Source: Streptococcus massiliensis DSM 18628 (GTDB taxonomy: Bacteria; Bacillota; Bacilli; Lactobacillales; Streptococcaceae). From it: a stretch of 38,639 bases of DNA. Where the stretch lies: the NCBI RefSeq assembly GCF_000380065.1, contig NZ_KB904442.1, positions 1 to 38,639 of the forward strand, given 5' to 3'. Positions 1 to 8,059 of this stretch are shown here, in pieces; position 1 is the stretch's first letter, and the number at the start of each line of letters is the position of its first letter. Below the pieces are notes generated by a model. It did not search any database, was not told the DNA's origin, and saw only the letters and a program-made list of their open reading frames with translations. The position numbers and the translations under genes were made by a program.

Positions 1-192
1 TAAGTCTCGCTTGAGTAAGGTTGGATTTTCTCTATATTTCCTCGTCCAATTCCGAACTTGACTATCTGATTTTAAGCCATATTTTTTCACGATAGAGGAC
101 ATCCCTCCACTTTGTCCGCTGAGGTAGTCTTCCACTACCTGTAACTTAAACTCAGGTGAATACCTTGTAAAGCGACTCCCTTTTTTAGCCAT
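1..192 (-). CDS. IS3-family transposase OrfA, N-terminal part (partial)
   Basis: Sixty-four codons are visible, from an ATG at 192 down to base 1, where the frame leaves the window. The start is MAKKGSRFTRYSPEFK, followed by a helix-turn-helix region with GGMSSIVKKYG and VRNWTRKYRENP. This matches the DNA-binding OrfA of the IS150 group, which binds the IS ends and usually becomes transposase by -1 frameshifting into OrfB. The ribosome binding site AAGGAGG sits about 10 bases upstream. Whether the element is intact cannot be judged. It was left unlabelled by simple ORF calling because it is truncated. Confidence 0.8.
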   Translation of the reverse strand, partial: MAKKGSRFTRYSPEFKLQVVEDYLSGQSGGMSSIVKKYGLKSDSQVRNWTRKYRENPTLLKRDL

Positions 193-243
193 AACAAAAG
201 AACCTCCTTATAGAACAGTAGCATACATGTTTTATACTGTCCA
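1..243 (-). mobile_element. End of an IS3-family (IS150-like) insertion sequence, cut by the window edge
   Basis: The minus strand encodes the N-terminal part of an IS3-type OrfA (1-192). Upstream of it, at about 243, lies a TGGACAGT end such as IS3-family elements carry. Only this end is inside the window, so the second open reading frame (integrase), the other terminal repeat and the target duplication cannot be seen. The outer boundary is uncertain. TGGACA at 238-243 is my best guess, but a 9-bp inverted repeat partner at 252-260 could mean the element runs slightly further. Confidence 0.65.
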
Positions 244-283
244 TTATAAGCGGTTCTTTTCAAGAGCTCAGTTTTTATTTTGT

Positions 284-1396
284 TTACAGTAGTTGGTCAA
301 TATCCGTGTAGCTTCTTTCCAGTCCGACTGCCACAGGCTCGCTTGTGATGTGACCTTGATAAGTTGTCACCCCTTGGCGGAAACCAGCGTCGTCCAGCAC
401 AGCTTCTTTGAAGCCTTTGTTGGCAAGAGCGACGATATAAGGCAAAGTGACATTGGTCAGGGCAATGGTTGAGGTGCGAGCAACGGCTCCTGGGATGTTG
501 GCAACAGCATAGTGGAGCACACCGTAACGCTCATAAACAGGCTCGTCGTGGGTCGTCACGCGGTCAGCTGTTTCAATAACACCGCCTTGGTCGACTGCCA
601 CATCGACAATAACAGACCCTGGACGCATTTGCTGAATCATGCTTTCTGTTACGAGCTTAGGCGCTTTGGCTCCCGGAATGAGTACCGCTCCAATCACCAC
701 ATCAGCTTCTTTGACGCTTTCAGCGATATTAAATGGATTGGACATGAGGGTCTGGATTTGATGACCGAAGACATCTTCCAAGAGTGACAGGCGTTTGGCA
801 CTGATGTCCAAAATGGTTACTTGGGCACCAAGTCCAAGGGCAATCCGCGCAGCATGGGTTCCCACCACACCGCCACCGATAATGGTGACTTTTCCTTTAG
901 GCACGCCCGGCACTCCACCAAGTAAAACACCTGAGCCGCCTTCTTGCTTGGTCAGGAAGTGAGCACCGATTTGCACGGCCATGCGCCCAGCGACCTCACT
1001 CATAGGCACCAAAAGCGGGAGATGACCGTCGCTGTCTGTCACAGTTTCATAGGCAATCCCTGTTGCCTTGCTTGCTGTCATGGCGTCTGCCAATTCTGGC
1101 GCTGCCGCCATATGCAAATAGGTAAAGAGGGTCAGGTCAGGACGGAGAAAGCCGTACTCAGCTGCTAGCGGTTCTTTGACCTTGACCACCAGCTCACTCG
1201 CCCAAACCTCGGCTGCTGTAGGCAAGATTTGCGCGCCTTCTTTTTCGTAATCTTGGTCGGAAAATCCTGAGCCGAGACCTGCGCCTGTCTCAATGACGAC
1301 CTTGTGTCCTTGAGCGACTAAGGCCTGCACGCCAGCAGGAGTCAGAGCGACTCGATTTTCGTTGTTTTTAATTTCTTTTGGAATACCAATTAGCAT
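284..1396 (-). CDS. ald: Alanine dehydrogenase
   Basis: A 370-residue protein of the usual family length. It begins [20 protein letters not shown] and carries the substrate-binding Arg15, catalytic Lys74 (VKVKEP) and His95 (YLHMA). The Rossmann motif GGGVVG lies at about 174-179. The family catalyses reversible NAD-dependent deamination of L-alanine to pyruvate and ammonium in the cytosol, linking alanine to carbon and nitrogen metabolism and to the alanine supply for the wall. The ribosome binding site AAAGAGG supports this ATG. The gene stands alone on the minus strand, its stop about 40 bases from the IS end, so IS insertion affects only its 3' flank. A perfect palindrome overlaps its promoter. 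Confidence 0.95.
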   Translation of the reverse strand: MLIGIPKEIKNNENRVALTPAGVQALVAQGHKVVIETGAGLGSGFSDQDYEKEGAQILPTAAEVWASELVVKVKEPLAAEYGFLRPDLTLFTYLHMAAAPELADAMTASKATGIAYETVTDSDGHLPLLVPMSEVAGRMAVQIGAHFLTKQEGGSGVLLGGVPGVPKGKVTIIGGGVVGTHAARIALGLGAQVTILDISAKRLSLLEDVFGHQIQTLMSNPFNIAESVKEADVVIGAVLIPGAKAPKLVTESMIQQMRPGSVIVDVAVDQGGVIETADRVTTHDEPVYERYGVLHYAVANIPGAVARTSTIALTNVTLPYIVALANKGFKEAVLDDAGFRQGVTTYQGHITSEPVAVGLERSYTDIDQLL

Positions 1397-1419
1397 AGAA
1401 AAACCTCTTTTCTTTTGAT

Positions 1420-1454
1420 GTTTTCATTTTATATGAAAACGTTTTAAAAATCAA
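1420..1454 (-). promoter_or_regulatory. ald promoter with an overlapping palindromic operator candidate
   Basis: On the minus strand TTGATT (1449-1454) and TAAAAT (1426-1431) are 17 bases apart. A perfect 8-bp inverted repeat, GTTTTCAT / ATGAAAAC (1420-1427 and 1433-1440, 5-base spacer), overlaps the -10 box. This is a classic position for a repressor. The regulator is not known. Confidence 0.6.
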
Positions 1455-1471
1455 TAAAAAACCAAATAAGA

Positions 1472-1500
1472 TTGATTTCAAGCTTGATTTATGCTATTCT
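1472..1500 (+). promoter_or_regulatory. Promoter of the tandem GNAT pair
   Basis: TTGATT (1472-1477) and TATTCT (1495-1500) are 17 bases apart, with a TG extension (TGC) before the -10 box. It lies 24 bases before the GTG start of the first acetyltransferase and is divergent from the ald promoter. Confidence 0.6.
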
Positions 1501-1523
1501 GTTAGACAAAAAAGGAGACTCCT

Positions 1524-2102
1524 GTGGAAAATATTTATCTTAAATTAGCCCAACACCGCGTTTTAGAAACCGACCGCTTGCTGCTGCGTCCCGTGACTTT
1601 GGACGATGCGGAAGATATGTTTGAGTATGCGTCGGATTTGGACACTGTTCGTTATGTGACTTTTCTGCCTCATCAATCAGTAGAAGATAGCAGAAATCAA
1701 ATTGCTCAATTTTTCTTAAATTATCCTCTGGGTTCCTATGGTATTGAAGTAAAAAGTGATAGAAAATTTATCGGAACATTCGGATTTGTGGATTTGAAGC
1801 AGGATGTTGCAAAAGCAGAAATAGGTTACTGTCTTAACAAAGATTATTGGAACCAGGGCTATGCGACAGAGATGCTAAAAGCAATGGTTCAGCTGGCTTT
1901 TGATAAATTGGATTTAAATTGCCTGATAGCTCGACATGATATTGAAAATCCAGCTTCTGGTAGAGTATTGGAAAAGGCAGGTTTTATCTTTTCACACAAA
2001 GAGCCTTATGCAATGCTTAATAAAAATCAGGAAAATCGTATCATGACTTTGAAACATTATCTACTCACTAAGGAAGACTATTTTAAAAAAGGTGACGAAT
2101 GA
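1524..2102 (+). CDS. GNAT-family N-acetyltransferase (RimJ/RimL-like), copy 1
   Basis: A 192-residue protein with a GTG start directly after AAAGGAGA. It has the RimJ/RimL-type opening (ETDRLLLRPVTLDDAEDMF) and the late acetyl-CoA region (IGYCLNKDYWNQGYATEML, then NPASGRVLEKAGF). Such enzymes move an acetyl group from acetyl-CoA to an amine, often a protein N-terminus, but the substrate cannot be read from sequence. It is closely similar over its full length to the next gene and overlaps it by 4 bases (ATGA), so the two are a tandem duplication and probably translationally coupled. Confidence 0.85.
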   Translation: MENIYLKLAQHRVLETDRLLLRPVTLDDAEDMFEYASDLDTVRYVTFLPHQSVEDSRNQIAQFFLNYPLGSYGIEVKSDRKFIGTFGFVDLKQDVAKAEIGYCLNKDYWNQGYATEMLKAMVQLAFDKLDLNCLIARHDIENPASGRVLEKAGFIFSHKEPYAMLNKNQENRIMTLKHYLLTKEDYFKKGDE

Positions 2103-2698
2103 AAAATATTTATCAATTATTAGCAGAGCATATGATTATAGAAACCGATCGCTTGTTGTTGCGTCCTGTGACTTTGGATGATGCAGAGGCGATGTTTGAC
2201 TATGCCAGTGATGAGGAAAATACGCGCTTTGTTTTTGCGCGGCATAGCAGTGTGGAAGATACTAGAAACCAGATTGCTCGGTATTTTTTGAGACGACCTC
2301 TAGGCAACTACGGCATTGAAATCAAAGAAAGTCAGACATTCATCGGCAGCATTGATTTACATAAAATAGACGACCTGTTGAAAACAGCTGCCATTGGCTA
2401 TTGCCTCAATAAAAACTATTGGAATCAAGGTTATGCGACAGAAGCCTTGAAGGCGGTGCTGGCTTGTGCTTTTGAGCAAGTAGGCATGAACAAGCTGGTT
2501 GCTTGCTACGATGAAGCAAATCCTGCTTCGGGTCGGGTCATGGCAAAGGCGGGCATGCTCTTTTCCCATGCAGAACCTTATGCCGCAGTGGATGAAAAGG
2601 AGCCAGACCGGCTGGTGACAAGAATGTGGTATGGTCTGATTAAGGGAGACTATTTTTCCCATGATAAGGAAAATTTAGACACATACAATTTTTTATAG
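2099..2698 (+). CDS. GNAT-family N-acetyltransferase (RimJ/RimL-like), copy 2
   Basis: A 199-residue paralogue of the preceding gene. It shares ETDRLLLRPVTLDDAE near the N-terminus, GYCLNKNYWNQGYATE in the acetyl-CoA region and NPASGRVMAKAG near the C-terminus. The C-terminal tail (DKENLDTYNFL) is unlike copy 1. The start overlaps the end of copy 1 by 4 bases. The two copies differ most between about residues 45 and 90, the part that often shapes the acceptor pocket, so I infer different substrates. The acceptor is unknown. Confidence 0.85.
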   Translation: MKNIYQLLAEHMIIETDRLLLRPVTLDDAEAMFDYASDEENTRFVFARHSSVEDTRNQIARYFLRRPLGNYGIEIKESQTFIGSIDLHKIDDLLKTAAIGYCLNKNYWNQGYATEALKAVLACAFEQVGMNKLVACYDEANPASGRVMAKAGMLFSHAEPYAAVDEKEPDRLVTRMWYGLIKGDYFSHDKENLDTYNFL

Positions 2699-2702
2699 GG
2701 TA

Positions 2703-2731
2703 TTGACAATAGCTTATCTACATGGTATAGT
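2703..2731 (+). promoter_or_regulatory. tRNA-Thr promoter
   Basis: A near-consensus promoter: TTGACA (2703-2708), a 17-base spacer and TATAGT (2726-2731). It ends 11 bases before the mature tRNA. A 9-bp inverted repeat (CTTATCTAC 2713-2721, GTAGATAAG 2730-2738) surrounds the -10 box. Confidence 0.85.
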
Positions 2732-2742
2732 AGATAAGTAAT

Positions 2743-2815
2743 GCTGATTTAGCTCAGTTGGCAGAGCGCATCCATGGTAAGGATGAGGTCGCCGGTTCGA
2801 TCCCGGCAATTAGCA
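2743..2815 (+). tRNA. tRNA-Thr (anticodon GGU)
   Basis: A full cloverleaf of 73 bases can be folded by eye. The acceptor stem is GCTGATT/AATTAGC, the D stem GCTC/GAGC, the anticodon stem CATCC/GGATG with loop ATGGTAA (anticodon GGT), and the T stem GCCGG/CCGGC with loop TTCGATC. The discriminator is A and CCA is not encoded. It is a single tRNA gene with its own promoter and a terminator just downstream. Confidence 0.95.
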
Positions 2816-2830
2816 TAGAACAGACAAAGA

Positions 2831-2857
2831 AAAGCCTGTAAATCAGGCTTTTTCTTT
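2831..2857 (+). terminator. Rho-independent terminator of the tRNA-Thr gene
   Basis: Stem AAAGCCTG / CAGGCTTT (2831-2838 and 2844-2851) with a 5-base loop, followed by a T-rich run. Confidence 0.85.
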
Positions 2858-2891
2858 TCTCACTCATTCTCAGCTAAAGGTTCGTGATTTA

Positions 2892-2900
2892 TGGTATAAT
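2892..2900 (+). promoter_or_regulatory. Extended -10 promoter of the ybeY-dgkA-era run
   Basis: TGG followed by a consensus TATAAT (2895-2900), 28 bases before the ybeY start. No good -35 box is visible, which is common for extended -10 promoters. Confidence 0.6.
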
Positions 2901-2928
2901 GGAAGTAAGAAACAAACGAGGGTGAGAT

Positions 2929-3426
2929 ATGTATATTGAAATGGTGGATGAGACGGGGCAAGTCTCTCAGGAAATGCAGCAGGATATAGTGAATTTGTTG
3001 GACTTTGCTGCGCAAAAGATTGGCAAAGAAAAAAAGGAAATGGCGATTACTTTCGTGGATAATGAGAGAATTCATCAGGTAAATCTGGCTTATCGCGATA
3101 TGGACAAGCCGACCGATGTTGTCAGCCTCGAGTACAAGCCAGAGGGCGAGATTACCTTTGACGAGGAGGACTTGGCGGACAATCCTGAGCTGGCTGATAT
3201 GCTGGAGGATTTTGACGCCTATATTGGTGAGCTCTATATTTCTGTGGACAAGGCGCGCGAGCAGGCGGCTGATTATGGACACAGTTTTGAGCGGGAAATG
3301 GGCTTTCTTGCGGTGCATGGTTTTCTGCATATTAACGGCTATGACCACTATAGCCCAGAGGAAGAAGCAGAAATGTTTGGTTTACAGGAAGAGATTTTGA
3401 CAGCTTATGGACTTACGAGACAATAA
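2929..3426 (+). CDS. ybeY: Endoribonuclease YbeY (rRNA maturation factor)
   Basis: A 165-residue protein of normal length with the zinc-binding signature [11 protein letters not shown] near residue 125, where three histidines hold the metal. It is a single-strand-specific endoribonuclease that acts in 16S rRNA 3' end maturation and ribosome quality control, and is known to work with Era. The ATG follows GAGGGTGAG. It heads a run with dgkA and era, an order common in Firmicutes. The central acidic stretch ([18 protein letters not shown]) is typical of streptococcal copies. Confidence 0.95.
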   Translation: MYIEMVDETGQVSQEMQQDIVNLLDFAAQKIGKEKKEMAITFVDNERIHQVNLAYRDMDKPTDVVSLEYKPEGEITFDEEDLADNPELADMLEDFDAYIGELYISVDKAREQAADYGHSFEREMGFLAVHGFLHINGYDHYSPEEEAEMFGLQEEILTAYGLTRQ

Positions 3427-3811
3427 TAACGACAAACGCAAATGGAAAAATCGCGAGTTAATAGCTAGCCTTGAATTTGCCTTGACAGGGGTTTTAACGG
3501 CTTTTAAAGAAGAGCGTAATCTGCGTAAACATGCAATTTCAGCAGTTTTGGTAGTCATTGCAGGCTTGATATTTCGTGTATCACAGGTTGAATGGCTCTT
3601 TTTGCTCTTGAGCGTTTTTCTGGTGATAGCTTTTGAGGTCATGAACTCAGCTATCGAAAATGTCGTCGATTTGGCGAGCGACTATCACTTTTCTATGCTA
3701 GCCAAGAATGCAAAAGATATGGCGGCAGGAGCTGTGCTCATCGTATCGGGCTTTGCGCTCTTGACAGGACTCATTATCTTTGTGCCGAAAATTTGGCAGT
3801 TGATTTTTTAA
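3407..3811 (+). CDS. dgkA: Undecaprenol / diacylglycerol kinase (DgkA family)
   Basis: A 134-residue integral membrane kinase with about three membrane helices (roughly 45-65, 67-85 and 108-130). The conserved catalytic segment is [16 protein letters not shown], and the N-terminal helix has [18 protein letters not shown]. Gram-positive DgkA mainly phosphorylates undecaprenol, which feeds the lipid carrier pool for wall synthesis. Its start lies 20 bases inside ybeY in another frame, implying coupled translation. The chosen ATG gives the MDLRDN beginning seen in streptococcal homologues. Confidence 0.93.
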   Translation: MDLRDNNNDKRKWKNRELIASLEFALTGVLTAFKEERNLRKHAISAVLVVIAGLIFRVSQVEWLFLLLSVFLVIAFEVMNSAIENVVDLASDYHFSMLAKNAKDMAAGAVLIVSGFALLTGLIIFVPKIWQLIF

Positions 3812-3826
3812 AAAAGAGGAAAAAAT

Positions 3827-4726
3827 ATGACGTTTAAATCAGGTTTTGTAGCAATTTTAGGTCGTCCCAATGTGGGAAAATCGACCTTTTTAAATCATGT
3901 TATGGGGCAAAAAATTGCCATTATGAGCGACAAGGCGCAGACCACGCGCAATAAAATCATGGGTATTTACACGACCGACAAGGAACAGATTGTCTTTATC
4001 GACACGCCGGGCATTCATAAGCCCAAGACAGCGCTGGGCGATTTTATGGTCGAGTCGGCTTACAGCACCCTGCGCGAGGTGGATACGGTGCTCTTTATGG
4101 TGCCAGCGGATGAAGCGCGCGGCAAGGGCGATGATATGATTATAGAGCGGCTCAAGGCTGCTAAGGTGCCGGTTATTTTGGTGGTCAATAAGATTGACAA
4201 GGTGCATCCGGACCAGCTTTTGGCGCAGATTGATGACTTCCGTCAGCAAATGGATTTTCAGGAAATCGTGCCCATTTCGGCTCTGCAAGGCAATAATGTC
4301 TCTCGTCTCATTGATATTTTGAGTGACAATTTGGAAGAAGGGTTCCAATATTTCCCAGCCGACCAGATTACCGACCACCCTGAGCGTTTTCTGGTGTCGG
4401 AGATGATTCGTGAGAAGGTCTTGCAGCTGACGCGGGAAGAAATTCCGCATTCGGTGGCAGTGGTTATCGACTCCATGAAGCGCGACGAGGAGACGGGAAA
4501 AATCCACATTCGAGCGACCATTATGGTTGAGCGCGACAGCCAAAAAGGTATTATTATCGGGAAAAAAGGCAGCATGCTCAAGAAAATCGGCTCGCTTGCG
4601 CGGCGCGATATTGAGCTCATGCTGGGCGATAAGATTTTCCTAGAAACCTGGGTCAAGGTCAAGAAAAACTGGCGTGACAAGAAGCTCGACTTGGCAGACT
4701 TTGGCTATAATAGGAAGGAATATTAG
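3827..4726 (+). CDS. era: GTPase Era
   Basis: A 299-residue protein with every GTPase motif: G1 GRPNVGKST (12-20), the G2 threonine in [11 protein letters not shown]3 DTPG (59-62), G4 NKID (121-124) and G5 SAL. A C-terminal KH RNA-binding domain carries the GxxG loop in IIIGKKGSM. Era binds the 3' end of 16S rRNA and helps assemble the 30S subunit; its neighbour YbeY acts in the same process. The start follows AAGAGG. There are no odd features. Confidence 0.97.
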   Translation: MTFKSGFVAILGRPNVGKSTFLNHVMGQKIAIMSDKAQTTRNKIMGIYTTDKEQIVFIDTPGIHKPKTALGDFMVESAYSTLREVDTVLFMVPADEARGKGDDMIIERLKAAKVPVILVVNKIDKVHPDQLLAQIDDFRQQMDFQEIVPISALQGNNVSRLIDILSDNLEEGFQYFPADQITDHPERFLVSEMIREKVLQLTREEIPHSVAVVIDSMKRDEETGKIHIRATIMVERDSQKGIIIGKKGSMLKKIGSLARRDIELMLGDKIFLETWVKVKKNWRDKKLDLADFGYNRKEY

Positions 4727-4750
4727 ATTTGAAAAAGAGAGGAGCCAAAC

Positions 4751-5227
4751 ATGACCCAAGACTACATTTCCTATATTCGTTCCAAGGTGGGACATGACAA
4801 GATTATTCTGACCTTTGCTGGCGGCATTTTGGCTGATGAGAAGGGGCGTGTGCTGCTCCAACTTCGCAGTGATAAGGAGACTTGGGCAATTCCAGGCGGT
4901 GCTATGGAGTTTGGAGAATCCTCCCTTGACACCTGTCAACGTGAATTTTTTGAGGAGACAGGGATTGAGGTTGAGGCTAGGCGCTTGCTCAATGTCTATA
5001 CAAATTTTGAAGAAATCTATCCCAATGGTGATAAGGTGCAGACGGTTGTTTTTCTCTATGAGGTCAAGGCTGACGCAGAATTTGCTATCAAGGATTTTCA
5101 CAATGAGGAAACTAAGGCTTTGCGTTTCTTCTCAGAAGAAGAAATTGATCAGCTAGCGAGTGTTTCTGCTAAGCATCGCCTCATGCTAGCGGAATATTTT
5201 TCTGGTCACTTTGAGCTGGGACATTGA
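4751..5227 (+). CDS. Nudix hydrolase
   Basis: A 158-residue protein with a complete Nudix box: GGAMEFGE, then REFFEETGIEV, fitting Gx5Ex7REUxEExGU at about residues 50-72. Nudix enzymes cleave nucleoside diphosphates linked to other groups, using Mg2+ held by the glutamates. The substrate here is unknown. A MutT-like cleaning role is possible because the next gene repairs oxidised guanine, but this is inference from position. The ATG follows AGAGAGGAG and the gaps to era and mutM are only about 20 bases, so it is probably in the same transcript. Confidence 0.9.
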   Translation: MTQDYISYIRSKVGHDKIILTFAGGILADEKGRVLLQLRSDKETWAIPGGAMEFGESSLDTCQREFFEETGIEVEARRLLNVYTNFEEIYPNGDKVQTVVFLYEVKADAEFAIKDFHNEETKALRFFSEEEIDQLASVSAKHRLMLAEYFSGHFELGH

Positions 5228-5249
5228 TAGAAGGTAGAAAGAGAGAGGT

Positions 5250-6071
5250 ATGCCAGAATTACCAGAAGTGGAGACGGTCAGGCGTGGTTTGGAGTGCTTG
5301 GTTGTCGGCAAAAAGATTGAGGCGGTTAGCCTTTTTTATCCCAAGATGATTATCAGCGGTACGAAAGAGTTCCAAAAGGCTCTCCCAGGTCAGGAAATCC
5401 AAGCAATCGAGCGGCGGGGCAAGTATCTGATTTTCCAGCTGACAGATTGGAGTCTGATTTCTCACCTGCGCATGGAGGGCAAATACCTTTATTTTTCAGG
5501 GGAGCCGCTTCTTGACAAGCACAGCCATGTTCGTTTTGATTTCACGGATAAAACCAGTCTGATTTATCAGGATGTGCGGAAGTTTGGCACCATGGAATTG
5601 CTGGAAAAATCAGCAGTCCAGCCTTATTTTGCAGCCAGAAAGCTGGGGCCTGAACCCAATCCAGCCGATTTTCAGCTGGAACCTTTTAAGGCCGCTTTGA
5701 AAAAATCAAGAAAAATTTTGAAGCCGCATTTGCTAGACCAGACCTTGGTTGCGGGCTTGGGCAATATTTACGTGGACGAAGTCCTCTGGCGAGCTGGGCT
5801 GCACCCGAAAAGAATGGCAGCCAGCCTGTCCGACCAAGAAATGGCACTTTTGCATGAGCAGATTATCGCTGTCTTGCAGCTGGGCATTGAAAAAGGAGGC
5901 TCGACCATTCGTACCTACCGCAATGCCTTGGGGGAGGACGGTACTATGCAAAATCATCTAAAAGTTTATGGAAAGGCAGGGCAGAAGTGTCCGCGTTGCG
6001 GTGGCGAGCTTGAAAAAATCAAGTTGGCTGGGCGAGGGACACATCTATGTCCGACCTGTCAGGTGCTCTAA
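5250..6071 (+). CDS. mutM: Formamidopyrimidine-DNA glycosylase
   Basis: A 273-residue protein beginning MPELPEVETVRRGL, where Pro2 is the catalytic nucleophile after Met removal and Glu3 assists. A helix-two-turn-helix region lies around 150-200 (QTLVAGLGNIYVDEVLW). The C-terminal four-cysteine zinc finger is CPRCGGELE ... CPTC, with the conserved Arg in RGTHLC. It excises 8-oxoguanine and formamidopyrimidines from DNA. Its stop overlaps the coaE start by one base (TAATG), a pair order common in streptococci. Confidence 0.96.
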   Translation: MPELPEVETVRRGLECLVVGKKIEAVSLFYPKMIISGTKEFQKALPGQEIQAIERRGKYLIFQLTDWSLISHLRMEGKYLYFSGEPLLDKHSHVRFDFTDKTSLIYQDVRKFGTMELLEKSAVQPYFAARKLGPEPNPADFQLEPFKAALKKSRKILKPHLLDQTLVAGLGNIYVDEVLWRAGLHPKRMAASLSDQEMALLHEQIIAVLQLGIEKGGSTIRTYRNALGEDGTMQNHLKVYGKAGQKCPRCGGELEKIKLAGRGTHLCPTCQVL

Positions 6072-6664
6072 TGGGAAAAATAATCGGTCTCACAGGCGGT
6101 ATCGCTTCGGGCAAATCAACCGTCAGTCAATTTTTACGGGAGCAAGGCTATCAAGTGATTGATGCCGACCAAGTCGTGCATGACTTGCAGGCGCCTCAGG
6201 GTGCTTTGTACCAAGTCTTAGTGGCTGAGTTTGGCTCAGAAATTTTGCAGGAAAACGGTCAGCTCAATCGGCAGAAATTGGGGCAAATGTTTTTTGAAAA
6301 TCCTGACTTGATGAGGAAGTCCAGCCAGCTGCAAAATGAGATTATTCGTGAGGAATTGGCTCGCTTGCGCGACCAGCTGAAAGAAAAAGAAGAGCTCTTT
6401 TTTATGGACATTCCACTGTTATTTGAGCTGGGTTATGAGTCTTGGTTTGACCAAATCTGGCTGGTCAATGTTTCAGCAGAAGTGCAAGTCAAACGTCTTA
6501 TGGAAAGAAATCATCTCAGCCGTGAGCAGGCACAAAAGCGGATAGAAGCGCAGCTATTGCTTGCCGAAAAGAGAAAAAAAGCGCATGTCCTGATCGACAA
6601 TAACGGCTCAGTGGACGAGACTTTGGCGCAAGTCGCAGCCCTTTTAGAAAAAGAAAGAAGATGA
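6071..6664 (+). CDS. coaE: Dephospho-CoA kinase
   Basis: I place the start at 6071 (MGKIIGLTGGIASGKST), giving 197 residues, normal for CoaE. An upstream in-frame start at 6047 adds only residues that lie inside mutM. The P-loop GGIASGKST, DADQVVHDL and the DIPLLFE region identify the enzyme that phosphorylates dephospho-CoA, the last step of CoA synthesis. The stop TGA overlaps an ATG at 6661 that was probably once the start of the next gene (see the pmrA entry). Confidence 0.95.
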   Translation: MGKIIGLTGGIASGKSTVSQFLREQGYQVIDADQVVHDLQAPQGALYQVLVAEFGSEILQENGQLNRQKLGQMFFENPDLMRKSSQLQNEIIREELARLRDQLKEKEELFFMDIPLLFELGYESWFDQIWLVNVSAEVQVKRLMERNHLSREQAQKRIEAQLLLAEKRKKAHVLIDNNGSVDETLAQVAALLEKERR

Positions 6665-6713
6665 TTTTATCAACAGTCAAGAAAAGTGGAAGCATAATTT
6701 ATGGATAGCCTGG

Positions 6714-7898
6714 TTGGGCAACTTTTTTGTGGGAGCGAGCTTGTCTCTGGTTGTCCCCTTTATGTCCTTATACGTGGAGGAGTTGGGAATTAGAGGGCAC
6801 TTGGTGGATCTCTATGCGGGAATAGCCGTGTCCAGCTCGGCGCTTACTGCTGCCCTCTTGTCGCCGGTCTGGGGAGCTCTGGCTGACAAATACGGGCGCA
6901 AGCCGATGATGATTCGGGCGGCGGTTGCCATGACCTTTACCATGGGCGGTTTAGCCTTTGTGCCCAATGTCTTTGGGCTCATCTTTTTGCGGCTCTTGAA
7001 TGGCGTTTTTTCAGGCTATGTGCCAAATAGTACAGCCTTGATTGCCAGTCAAGCGCCCAAGAAGCATTCGGGCTATGCTCTGGGAACGCTGTCAACGGGC
7101 GTTGTAGCAGGTACTCTTATGGGGCCTTTTCTCGGCGGTATCATTGCACAAAGTCTGGGCATCCGCAATGTCTTTCTCTTAGTCAGCCTCTTTTTGTTCA
7201 TTGTCACCCTGCTGACGATTTTCGGTATCGAGGAAGATTTTCAGCCGCTGTCCAAAGAAAATCAGCTTTCCAGCAAGCAACTCTGGCAAAGTCTTCCTCA
7301 TAAGTCCATGCTTATTGGGCTCTTTATGACCAGCATGATTATCCAAATGGTGGCGCAGTCGATTGCTCCTATCCTCACCCTCTACATCAGGGAGTTAGGA
7401 CAAAGGGACAATCTTATCCTGGTATCGGGCATGATTGTTTCTGCTATGGGAGTGTCTAGCATTCTTTCCTCGAGCTGGATGGGAAAGCTGGGCGATAAAA
7501 TTGGCAATCACCGTCTCTTACTCATCGCCTTGGTTTACAGTTTCATCATTTATATCTTGTGCGCCAGAGCTACAAGTCCGCTGGAGTTAGGCATTCTTCG
7601 CTTCCTCTTTGGTTTGGGAACGGGCGCGCTGCTTCCTGGCGTCAGCTCTCTTCTCAATAAACTAATACCAAAAGAGGGGATTTCGCGCATCTTTAGCTAC
7701 AATCAAACCTTCTTTTACATCGGTGGCGTTCTAGGGCCGCTCATGGGCTCTGCTATCTCGGTTCGCCTCGGCTATCACTGGGTTTTCTACGGAACGGCGG
7801 GGCTGGTGCTTATCAATTTTATCTTTTTGTTCATTAGTTTTAGAAAATATTTAGGAGTAAAGGAAATCCGTGCGGGTAAAAATCAATTTAAAATGTAG
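6714..7898 (+). CDS. pmrA: PmrA-like MFS multidrug exporter, start region probably frameshifted
   Basis: At least 394 residues with about 12 membrane helices and the MFS loop motif [15 protein letters not shown]. The sequence closely follows the pneumococcal fluoroquinolone/dye exporter PmrA, including [21 protein letters not shown] and [16 protein letters not shown]. The listed start is a TTG with no good ribosome binding site. Residues expected at the true N-terminus ([17 protein letters not shown]) are encoded in frame from about 6675 but without any ATG, GTG or TTG. An ATG at 6661, overlapping the coaE stop, lies in the wrong frame by one base. A one-base deletion just after that ATG would explain this, so the gene may be poorly translated or dead. 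Confidence 0.8.
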   Translation: MGNFFVGASLSLVVPFMSLYVEELGIRGHLVDLYAGIAVSSSALTAALLSPVWGALADKYGRKPMMIRAAVAMTFTMGGLAFVPNVFGLIFLRLLNGVFSGYVPNSTALIASQAPKKHSGYALGTLSTGVVAGTLMGPFLGGIIAQSLGIRNVFLLVSLFLFIVTLLTIFGIEEDFQPLSKENQLSSKQLWQSLPHKSMLIGLFMTSMIIQMVAQSIAPILTLYIRELGQRDNLILVSGMIVSAMGVSSILSSSWMGKLGDKIGNHRLLLIALVYSFIIYILCARATSPLELGILRFLFGLGTGALLPGVSSLLNKLIPKEGISRIFSYNQTFFYIGGVLGPLMGSAISVRLGYHWVFYGTAGLVLINFIFLFISFRKYLGVKEIRAGKNQFKM

Positions 7899-8019
7899 CT
7901 CTTGTGGCAGTCAGAATTATCTAACCAGTAAAAATACCAAGACCCATCCTGAGAAAATCGAGGTGCTCAAGTATTGTCCCAAGGAAAGAAAAGTAACCTT
8001 ACATCTTGAAACAAAATAA
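7870..8019 (+). CDS. rpmG: 50S ribosomal protein L33
   Basis: A 49-residue protein too short for most ORF filters. It has a GTG start after AAGGAAA and begins [18 protein letters not shown]. The end, [18 protein letters not shown], is typical of L33. The first CxxC pair is present, but the second pair keeps one cysteine (YCPKE), so this is neither a clean zinc-binding nor a clean zinc-free form. It overlaps the 3' end of the MFS gene by 29 bases in another frame. The rpmG-secG-rnr-smpB order is conserved in streptococci. Confidence 0.93.
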   Translation: MRVKINLKCSSCGSQNYLTSKNTKTHPEKIEVLKYCPKERKVTLHLETK

Positions 8020-8034
8020 TTTTTATGGTAAAAT
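8006..8034 (+). promoter_or_regulatory. Promoter of secG
   Basis: TTGAAA (8006-8011), a 17-base spacer and TAAAAT (8029-8034) with a TGG extension. It lies at the end of rpmG, so secG-rnr-smpB can be transcribed independently of the upstream genes. Confidence 0.6.
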
Positions 8035-8059
8035 AAATAAGATTTTAAGGAGTTTTTTC

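Noticed and set aside
3890-4543. Long minus-strand open frame (217 codons) inside era
   Set aside because: It is antisense to a fully conserved GTPase, has no ribosome binding site and no family resemblance; it arises from the codon use of era.
6047-6070. Upstream start for coaE (MSDLSGAL)
   Set aside because: The extra residues come from the zinc-finger end of mutM; the ATG at 6071 gives the standard CoaE N-terminus and a TAATG junction.
8006-8059. Longer N-terminus for SecG ([12 protein letters not shown])
   Set aside because: It overlaps the rpmG end and the secG promoter; the ATG at 8060 has a good AAGGAG site and gives the normal 77 residues.
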